From NCBI GenBank assembly GCA_052143575.1, contig JBKQSP010000014.1:100550-164549 (forward strand): a stretch of DNA of 64,000 bases, written 5' to 3'. Position numbers and translations under genes: made by a program. The notes under the pieces are model-generated. The model saw nothing but the letters and a program-made list of their open reading frames with translations. It made no database searches and had not been told where the DNA came from. The DNA comes from JAKACA01 sp052143575. GTDB taxonomy: Bacteria; Actinomycetota; Acidimicrobiia; Acidimicrobiales; Bog-793. This document shows, piece by piece, positions 57,923 to 64,000 of this stretch; the first letter of the stretch is position 1, and each line of letters begins with the position of its first letter.

Positions 57923-60214
57923 ATGGTCCGAGCTCGTTTCTTCATTGCGGTAGTCGCCACCCTCGTCGTCTTCGCTGGGCTCGTCCCTGTTGATGCGGGC
58001 GCCGCCGCCCCTCCGGCCAGCGGCGGGCGATTCGCCTCGGCGGCAGCCGCGGCGGCGCGGGCTGCCCGGGCGGCCCCGGCCGCTCCGCAGAAGCTCAACC
58101 GTCGGGAGAGCACCAGCTCGTTCGCGGGGGTTTCGTGCCTGTCCGGCTCGTTCTGCATGGCTGTCGGCAGCTTCGAGGCAGAGGACACGGAGGCGCCGTT
58201 GGCCGAACGTTGGAACGGCCATGCATGGTCGTTCACGACCGTACACCTGCCCGTTGGGAGCGCATATCTGAATTCGGTTTCCTGCGTGTCTGCTGACTTC
58301 TGCATGGCCGTCGGCGCCGGATCAGGCGGTGCGGTCGCCCTGATGTGGGACGGCTCCTCTTGGAGTCCTGTCGATGTGGCCTCCGGGTACGACAACGCCT
58401 CGTTCTTTGGTGTCTCCTGCCCGACGGCCTCCCTGTGCGTGGCCGTGGGCGAGACCACGTCCGGAACGGCTCAAGCCCTTGTCGAGTATTGGCAGGGAGG
58501 CTCAACTTTCACCCTCGGCGCGGCGGCGAACGAAGCCGGCGTCGACCTTCTCACCTCCGTCTCCTGCACGACCGTGTTCTGCATGTCCGTTGGCTGGAAC
58601 GAGGCGAGTGGCACCCCGGCGACCCCTTTGACCGAAGTGGACTTCCTGGGAACGTGGGCGGTGGAGCCCACACCTGACACATCGACGACGCGCTGGAACC
58701 AACTCACGGGCGTCTCGTGCACGAGCTTCACCAGCTGCCTCGCCGTCGGCCACTCCTCCTTGCAGAACCAGTACCGCAACATCAGCCTCACGTGGGACGG
58801 GACATCGTGGAAGAACCGGTCGACGCCTCAGCCAGGCTCCGCAGCCGACGATCTCGATGCCGTCTCGTGCGTCGGCCCAGGGCTCTCCGACTGCACAGCG
58901 GCTGGAGACGAGACGAGCAGGAACCTGCAGAGCGACCACACCTCGATTGTCCATTGGAACGGCTCGTCCTGGTCGGTTCGAGGGACGCCTGCGGCGGCCC
59001 CTCAGGAAATCTTCCTTGGCGTCTCTTGTTCCTCCGCCTCACAATGCGTCGCCGTCGGCAACGAGTCGGACGGCGTCCAAACCCTCGTCCTCGCCGACTC
59101 CCTTTCCAAGGGGAGCTGGAGCGCCGACCGCGTGCCCGATCCCGTGCTGCTCGCCCAGATACTGGCGGGGGTTGCCTGCGCCAACCGCTCCAGCTGCATG
59201 GCCGTCGGCCAATATCTCAGCCCGGAAACCCAGCTGGCACGACGCTGGAACGGCCATGCTTGGATTGGTTCGGACCCCGCGCCGGAAGGAGCCCTTGCAC
59301 AGCTGACGGGCACCTCTTGCCCGACTGTCCGCTTCTGCGTCGCCGTCGGCGTCACCAGCCCCACTTCGTTTGAGTACTTCGATGTGCCAGCGAACGCCAA
59401 TGTTGAGCGCATCGCCTACGCAACGACCTCTCAGGCACTCATCGAGGTCTGGAACGGGACCTCCTGGAAGCCGACCGTCGTCGGCAACGGCCTGGGAGTC
59501 GACGAGTCCCTCTCCGACGTCTCCTGCGTAGGCACACGCTTCTGCATGGCGGTCGGGGTCGAGGACGGGTTCAGCCCCGATTCCTTCGTCTGGCGAGGGC
59601 AAAAGTGGGCAGAGGTCGCCCTGCCGGCGAATTCCTACTCGGACTCGATGTCGGCAGTCAGCTGCGTTTCCCCTTCGTCCTGTATCGCCGTCGGCTCCTC
59701 CGCCGATGGCGATGCGGGCCTCGCCGAGCGTTGGAACGGCAGGTCGTGGTCGATCACGCACCTCGCCCAGCCCTCGATGCCCTACTTCGCTCTGGGGGGC
59801 GTTTCCTGCGTGTCCTCCAGCCGGTGCACGGCGGTGGGATCCAGTTTCGCCACCTTCACGACACAGTCCGATCTCGTCGAGTCCTGGAACGGCAAGTCCT
59901 GGACGGTCGTACCTTCCCCGAACCCGACGGGCGCCTATGGCGGCCTCGCGGCTGTCTCTTGCGCCTCGGCGGCGTCGTGCCTAGCCGTCGGGCCCTCTGA
60001 CGATCAGGAGTCGACTTTCGGCGTCGTCCTCCGATGGAATGGGACAGCCTGGACCGTGGTCCCCCTGGGGACGCTCGTGACGGGCGAGGTGAATCTTCAG
60101 GGAGTGGACGAGACATCGCCCGGCCACGCCGTCGTCGTTGGCACGAAGTTCGGCACCTTCGGGTTTCAGCAGCTTCGTCTCGTCGAGTCGGGCTCAACCT
60201 GGAAGGCAACCTGA
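57923..60214 (+). CDS. Secreted protein with 13 Cys-pair repeats
   Basis: 763 residues: a signal peptide (about residues 5-30), an Ala-rich linker, then thirteen repeats built as V-S-C-x(4-7)-C-x-A-V-G. Most are followed some 15-25 residues later by a W-N-G-x-x-W strand. The period of roughly 45-60 residues and the W-N-G turn suggest a beta-propeller or beta-helix with one disulfide per blade. No catalytic motif, anchor or sorting signal is seen. It may bind a surface glycan or act in adhesion, but that is a guess. The ATG at 57923 gives the clean signal peptide; the upstream extension does not. Confidence 0.75.
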   Translation: MVRARFFIAVVATLVVFAGLVPVDAGAAAPPASGGRFASAAAAAARAARAAPAAPQKLNRRESTSSFAGVSCLSGSFCMAVGSFEAEDTEAPLAERWNGHAWSFTTVHLPVGSAYLNSVSCVSADFCMAVGAGSGGAVALMWDGSSWSPVDVASGYDNASFFGVSCPTASLCVAVGETTSGTAQALVEYWQGGSTFTLGAAANEAGVDLLTSVSCTTVFCMSVGWNEASGTPATPLTEVDFLGTWAVEPTPDTSTTRWNQLTGVSCTSFTSCLAVGHSSLQNQYRNISLTWDGTSWKNRSTPQPGSAADDLDAVSCVGPGLSDCTAAGDETSRNLQSDHTSIVHWNGSSWSVRGTPAAAPQEIFLGVSCSSASQCVAVGNESDGVQTLVLADSLSKGSWSADRVPDPVLLAQILAGVACANRSSCMAVGQYLSPETQLARRWNGHAWIGSDPAPEGALAQLTGTSCPTVRFCVAVGVTSPTSFEYFDVPANANVERIAYATTSQALIEVWNGTSWKPTVVGNGLGVDESLSDVSCVGTRFCMAVGVEDGFSPDSFVWRGQKWAEVALPANSYSDSMSAVSCVSPSSCIAVGSSADGDAGLAERWNGRSWSITHLAQPSMPYFALGGVSCVSSSRCTAVGSSFATFTTQSDLVESWNGKSWTVVPSPNPTGAYGGLAAVSCASAASCLAVGPSDDQESTFGVVLRWNGTAWTVVPLGTLVTGEVNLQGVDETSPGHAVVVGTKFGTFGFQQLRLVESGSTWKAT

Positions 60215-60446
60215 GCCTCTCCTCTCCCGCTGCCCACCTTCGATCCGACCCTGTCTCCGAAGCTCCACGAGGCGGCCACGCCCAACACCAACCCAGCTGG
60301 ATCGTGCGACGTCATGCCGTCTCCTCGTATTGCCTGCGACGGTGCAGCTCCTCAATCGGCGTCGCTGGTACCGGCGCTAGCGATCGCGTCGGATAGCTCC
60401 TGTGGCAGCAATCACAGACCAGGGAATGGGTCTTCGAGAGGCCGGA

Positions 60447-60560
60447 TCACAGAGGTGCCGCCGGCGCTTGCTCGCTCGTCGGTCGAGTAGTGGCCACTCG
60501 CCACGCCCACCGGTGGAGGGTCTCGTCGATGTCGAAGAGCACGACCACGGGCTTCGTCAC
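60447..60560 (-). pseudogene. HAD-hydrolase N-terminal fragment
   Basis: From a GTG at 60560 the frame reads T-K-P-V-V-V-L-F-D-I-D-E-T-L, which is HAD motif I with the nucleophile Asp, and then stops after 37 codons. The other HAD motifs are missing, so this is probably a remnant. Apart from it, the 60,215-60,628 stretch holds no gene. Confidence 0.4.
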
Positions 60561-60628
60561 CCCAGCGAAGCCAGTTAGCCGGCGATGCTGCCACGCGTCT
60601 GTAGGCCGCCGCTCGACTGGCCGGAGCG

Positions 60629-61774
60629 TCAGTCGCGCAGCACCCATAAGCACTGTGCAGAACTGTCTCCCACGTTGCGCCAAGCGTCGATGCCGCGACG
60701 GGACGCCAAGAGCGTTTCGCCGCGCCGAAGGACAGGCCGGCCCGAGCTGAGCAGGACCTGCACGAGGCCATTGACGACCCCGACGAGCTCAGAGCCCTTA
60801 TGGATGAAGGGCGCCTCGACGCTCGTCCCGGGCGGGATAGAGACAAGGTAAGCGCGCATACCGGCCTCGGCGTCGTCGAGGAGCGGGAGTACCGATCCCG
60901 TGGCCTCGTCGGCGAAGATACGACGCCGTCCGATCCGGTAGTCGGGCGTGATCTCACCGCCGAGAAGCTCATCGATCGTGGCGTTCAATCGCCCGGCGAG
61001 ATCGAGCAGCGTCTCGAGCGAGAGTCCTCGTTCCCCTCGTTCTACTTGAGAGATCGCGCTCGGGGAGACCCCGGCGAGTCGGGCAAGGCTGCTCTGAGTC
61101 AGTTCACGACGGAGACGGTAGGCACGTAGCGCGGCGCCAACCCTGGCCGCGGTCGGAGCTGGCTGCAGCTGCAACGTCCCTTCGTTGACGGCGTAGCGGA
61201 AGAGTTGGCCCTGAACTCCCGGTGGGCGCCCTTCCGCCTTGGCGATGCGGATTCGATTCTCTCCGGCGACGATGATGCATTGCGTGACCTGCTCAATTCC
61301 GTGGTGCAGGGTTCGGAACTGGCGCGATCCCGGGACCGACCAGTAGGCGATGGCGCCGAAGTCGAGCAGCATCGGGCAGCATCGGCCGAAGAACTCGCTC
61401 GCAATCTCCACACCCCACCGATTTGACATGGCCTCCAGTGAATCGAAGAGCAGCAGTGGGCGGCGCGCTCGGAGGCAAAAGCGACGTACTGCGTCTATCA
61501 GACCGCCTGGACTGGCGATCGGCGACCCGGGGCCGGCGTCGATCACCTCGATCCAGGGCCACCGGGTCGCGATCGCGGCAGGATCACTGGAGACGACGAT
61601 GTACCCGGCGGCGCCGAAGTCGTCCCTGCGTCGCGTGATGGCTCCGTAGAAGTGCTCCTGGGCGGAGTCGTCGGCTCCCTCCCACATCCAGACGACGTTG
61701 TCGCCCCAGTACAGGCCACCAAGGGCGCTATCAAGCTCGGCGATGCCCGTTCCAGTGGCTTCACTTAGTAGCAA
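60629..61774 (-). CDS. RAD55/RecA-like, XRE helix-turn-helix and cupin fusion regulator
   Basis: 381 residues. The first 200 resemble a KaiC/RAD55-like ATPase fold (G-I-A-E-L-D-S-A-L-G-G-L, L-L-L-F-D-S-L-E-A-M) but the Walker A loop reads Y-W-G-D-N-V-V-W, without the GKT, so ATP hydrolysis is doubtful. An XRE HTH follows (L-T-Q-S-S-L-A-R-L-A-G-V-S-P-S-A-I-S-Q-V-E-R-G, about 225-250), then a cupin sensor domain (A-P-F-I-H-K-G-S-E-L-V-G-V-V). The start is a TTG at 61774, since no ATG or GTG fits. It diverges from a UspA-like gene, and a 13-bp inverted repeat lies between them with one arm on this start codon. Confidence 0.78.
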   Translation of the reverse strand: MLLSEATGTGIAELDSALGGLYWGDNVVWMWEGADDSAQEHFYGAITRRRDDFGAAGYIVVSSDPAAIATRWPWIEVIDAGPGSPIASPGGLIDAVRRFCLRARRPLLLFDSLEAMSNRWGVEIASEFFGRCCPMLLDFGAIAYWSVPGSRQFRTLHHGIEQVTQCIIVAGENRIRIAKAEGRPPGVQGQLFRYAVNEGTLQLQPAPTAARVGAALRAYRLRRELTQSSLARLAGVSPSAISQVERGERGLSLETLLDLAGRLNATIDELLGGEITPDYRIGRRRIFADEATGSVLPLLDDAEAGMRAYLVSIPPGTSVEAPFIHKGSELVGVVNGLVQVLLSSGRPVLRRGETLLASRRGIDAWRNVGDSSAQCLWVLRD

Positions 61775-61888
61775 TGCTTCATAGGTTAGGTCAAGCCGGA
61801 AGCCTTCGCTGTGTCAGATGCTGATCGTCGAGAGGGAACAGTCGCCGCCGGCCGATCGGAGCGCTCCTCCTTGTCTGAAGCATTGCTA
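61769..61888. promoter_or_regulatory. Widely spaced perfect 13-bp inverted repeat in a divergent promoter region
   Basis: TAGCAATGCTTCA at 61769-61781 and its exact complement TGAAGCATTGCTA at 61876-61888, 94 bp apart, flank the divergent promoters. The left arm covers the start of the XRE-cupin gene and the right arm lies 45 bp before the UspA ATG. They are likely operators for the XRE protein, possibly acting by looping. Confidence 0.6.
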
Positions 61889-61932
61889 TCAGAGTGATCC
61901 GAATCTCACCGTATTGCTTTACTCTGTCGACA

Positions 61933-62403
61933 ATGTCCCTCCGCATGTTGCTGCCCCTGAAGGGAGCTGAGGAGCTGGAGGCTCAGCTGACGCTCGCCCT
62001 CGATTTGGCTGTGACCTCAGTCAGCGAGGTTCGGGTGTTGCACGTGACTCCGGTTGAGTTCTTCGGCCGTGCCCGCTTCAGCCTTGAGACGCCAGCGGAA
62101 GCGTCCTACCAGGTCGAGTCGGCAGTCTTCGAGCTGCGCATGGCGGGCATCGGAGCACACGGAGACATCCGTAGAGCCTGGGTCGACAAGATCTACGAGG
62201 AGATCTCGCTCGACGCCGCCGCGTGGGTTCCAGACGTGATCGTGCTCGGGCCTTCTCGCCGAGGTCCGCTCAGGCGGCGGAAGGCCGGGAGCATCTCGGG
62301 ACGGCTGGCGCGGGTGGCGTCGTGTCCGGTGCTCGTCGCACCGGCCGCAGGACGGGTGATCGGCACGCAGAGTCCGCTCTTGGCGCCTCGATTGCCGCGT
62401 TAG
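61933..62403 (+). CDS. UspA-like universal stress protein
   Basis: About 156 residues with the Usp fold: R-M-L-L-P-L-K-G at strand 1 (the usual Asp is replaced), V-R-V-L-H-V-T-P, and the C-terminal V-I-V-L-G-P-S-R-R-G-P then S-I-S-G-R-L-A-R-V-A-S-C-P-V-L-V-A. This resembles the G-x2-G-x9-G-S/T nucleotide loop in altered form, so ATP binding is uncertain. The ATG at 61933 is preferred over a GTG at 61894. It is divergent from, and probably controlled by, the XRE-cupin regulator. Confidence 0.75.
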   Translation: MSLRMLLPLKGAEELEAQLTLALDLAVTSVSEVRVLHVTPVEFFGRARFSLETPAEASYQVESAVFELRMAGIGAHGDIRRAWVDKIYEEISLDAAAWVPDVIVLGPSRRGPLRRRKAGSISGRLARVASCPVLVAPAAGRVIGTQSPLLAPRLPR

Positions 62404-62519
62404 CGGCTCGCAAGGCGGGTTCGCCGAAACGTTGAGGTCGGCTGAAAAAGCCCTCCCCATTCAGGAAACGCGCGACGTCCTTGCGCCATCGGAAGGCACA
62501 AGCTGATTCAATTGCCGCG

Positions 62520-64000
62520 ATGGGCGGGGTCACAGACACTACGGGCAGCTCAGAGGCGCTTCTCGAGATCGCCGAGCGGAGCCGTCGAGCCGGTCGTCTC
62601 GCCGAGGCTCGCCGGGACTTCCTCGAGGCGGCGACGGCCGCCAACGAGAGCGGAGACAAACGGCGCCTCGTGGCGGCGGCCCTCGGTGCCGGTGGCCTCT
62701 GGGTCCACGAGCACCGTGACGTTCTGGAAGGCGCCAGGGTGCAGGCCCTCTGGGCACAAGCCCTCGACACGGCCGTGCCGGGCTCGCTCGAGGAGGCGCG
62801 CCTCGTCGTGCGCACGGCGGCCGAGGCCGTCTACAGCGGAGCGCCGGTCGAACCGGTGGTCGCTGCCGTGCAGGTCGTGCGCGCCTTTGGGGAGGACGAG
62901 GCCGTGGCGGAGTCCCTCAGCATCCTCCACCACGTCTGGCTCGGGCCCGAGCACGCCTACGACCGCTTGGAGCTGGCCGGTGAGGTGATCACTCGCGCCG
63001 CCGGGGCAAAGGATCCGCTGCTGGAGCTGATGGGACTGTGCTGGAGAACCGTCGACCTCTTCCTCGTCGGCGACCCGCGGGCTCGCCAGTCGCTCACCGA
63101 GCTGGCCGAGCGTTCGACTGCCGCAGACTGCGCCGCCCTCAGCTTCATCTCCGAAGTGCTCGAGGCCATGTTGGCCGCCCGTTCCGGCAAGCTAGAGGAG
63201 GCTGAGCGGGTCGCTGCCCTCGCCCTCGAGCGGGGCATCTCCGCAGGGGACCCGGATGCCCCCGCCTACTACGGCGCCATGATGTCGGCGCTCAGATGGT
63301 GGCAGGGCCGTGCAGGGGAGATCCTGGAGGTCGTTCGCGCCATGGCGGCCTCACCACGCCTCGGGCTCAACGACCATCCCTACGTGGCGGCCGATGGCCT
63401 CCTCTCGGCGACCGTTGGCGACATCGACGCCGCCGAAGAGGCGCTCGCCCGTCTCAACGGGATCGGCCTTCACAACCTGCCCCGCTCGAGCAGCTGGCTG
63501 ACGACCCAGTTGCTCGCCAGCGAGACGGCCTACCTGCTCGGCGACGCCGAGACGGCGGTCGCCGCCGCCGAGCAGCTGCGGCCGTACGCCAAGTTGCCCG
63601 TGATGCCGTCGCTGGCGGTGGTCTGCCTCGGCTCGGCCGAGTACGGCCTCGGGGTGGCGGCCGTGCTGACGGGCGAGCTCGACGACGCCGTCGCCCACCT
63701 GCACTCGGCGCTGCGTCTCGACCGCCGTCTCGGTAGCCGGCCGATGACGACGCTGACCGAGCACGCCCTTGCCGAGGCCCTGACGGTGCGGGCGGCTCCC
63801 GGCGACGCCGAGCTGGCGAGCGATCTCGAGGGGCGGGCGCAGGACCGGGCAGAACGGATGGGCGTCGCCCTGCCAGAGCGCCCGTCGTGGCTGCGGGCGC
63901 GAAGACGACGGTCAGGTGGCGAGCCCAGGCGGCAGGCGGTGATCAACCGGGTGGACGGCGGCCGCTGGCGCATCGAGGTCGACGGCAGGAGCACCCTTTT
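62520..64000 (+). CDS. TPR-repeat protein, C-terminus cut by window end
   Basis: From the ATG at 62520 the frame is open to the window edge (493 codons). The sequence is almost entirely Ala/Leu/Glu-rich helical pairs typical of tetratricopeptide repeats (for example G-R-L-A-E-A-R-R-D-F-L-E-A-A and G-D-I-D-A-A-E-E-A-L-A-R-L). Near residue 450 it becomes Arg-rich and then begins a new unit, V-D-G-G-R-W-R-I-E-V-D-G-R-S. That may open a forkhead-type or wHTH domain, as in TPR-containing LuxR or SARP-like regulators. No N-terminal ATPase is present. The role cannot be fixed without the missing part. Confidence 0.7.
   Translation, partial: MGGVTDTTGSSEALLEIAERSRRAGRLAEARRDFLEAATAANESGDKRRLVAAALGAGGLWVHEHRDVLEGARVQALWAQALDTAVPGSLEEARLVVRTAAEAVYSGAPVEPVVAAVQVVRAFGEDEAVAESLSILHHVWLGPEHAYDRLELAGEVITRAAGAKDPLLELMGLCWRTVDLFLVGDPRARQSLTELAERSTAADCAALSFISEVLEAMLAARSGKLEEAERVAALALERGISAGDPDAPAYYGAMMSALRWWQGRAGEILEVVRAMAASPRLGLNDHPYVAADGLLSATVGDIDAAEEALARLNGIGLHNLPRSSSWLTTQLLASETAYLLGDAETAVAAAEQLRPYAKLPVMPSLAVVCLGSAEYGLGVAAVLTGELDDAVAHLHSALRLDRRLGSRPMTTLTEHALAEALTVRAAPGDAELASDLEGRAQDRAERMGVALPERPSWLRARRRRSGGEPRRQAVINRVDGGRWRIEVDGRSTL

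Overview
The window is high-GC DNA from an actinobacterium, most likely of the Acidimicrobiia or a related lineage. This placement is inferred from gene content: a KstR-type lipid regulator with an Rv3521/ltp4/ltp3-like gene run, a mycothiol-dependent maleylpyruvate-isomerase-type protein, SigE-family ECF sigma factors, a three-subunit proton-translocating transhydrogenase, and secreted Cys-pair repeat proteins. No rRNA or marker that names a genus is present.

Layout. (a) 0-10.2 kb: core and housekeeping genes, namely a cut-off Ser/Thr kinase, a GH18 protein, a PIN/TRAM protein, pntAA-pntAB-pntB, a GAF-GGDEF diguanylate cyclase, an acyl-CoA mutase large subunit and a Nudix hydrolase. (b) 10.3-15.8 kb: a KstR-like regulon with the regulator, an acyl-CoA dehydrogenase, a double DUF35 protein, two non-canonical thiolase-fold proteins and a 3Fe-4S ferredoxin. 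Two KstR-type operators are visible. (c) 15.8-20.1 kb: gltX, a DUF218 protein, tRNA-Gln, a lipoprotein and hisS. (d) 20.1-33.4 kb, minus strand: the most novel part, a RiPP-like gene cluster. A cyclase/ATPase/TPR regulator sits 29 bp upstream of a 198-residue precursor with twelve Cys-Trp dipeptides (ten CWAG[P/Q] repeats). Then come a fused leader-binding/E1-like/YcaO cyclodehydratase, a SagB-like dehydrogenase, a VioB/StaD/RebD-like protein split into two overlapping genes, and a GH38 alpha-mannosidase.

(e) 35.25-55.02 kb: a tRNA-Glu gene whose 3' 45 bp recurs at 46,069 and again at 54,972, marking two tandem genomic islands. Island I (10.8 kb) carries a tyrosine integrase, an excisionase, a MobF relaxase, two divergent sigma/anti-sigma pairs and an AbiE-like two-gene system. 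Island II (8.9 kb) has no integrase. It carries a ClC antiporter with its MarR regulator, a proton-type P-ATPase, PPK2, and remnants of an Orn/Lys/Arg decarboxylase and a radical SAM protein, a content that points to acid or pH stress. (f) 55-64 kb: two secreted Cys-pair repeat proteins, a DUF1269 membrane protein, a RAD55-like/XRE/cupin regulator divergent from a UspA protein across a 13-bp inverted repeat, and a TPR protein cut by the window end.

How the parts may work together: in (b) KstR would de-repress acyl-CoA/steroid-type beta-oxidation genes on an acyl-CoA signal. In (d) the cyclodehydratase and dehydrogenase would convert repeat cysteines to thiazol(in)es beside tryptophans, and the split VioB-like pair, whose characterised relatives couple tryptophan-derived imines, is a candidate for a further oxidative step. 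No transporter, protease or VioA-like oxidase for this cluster is in the window.
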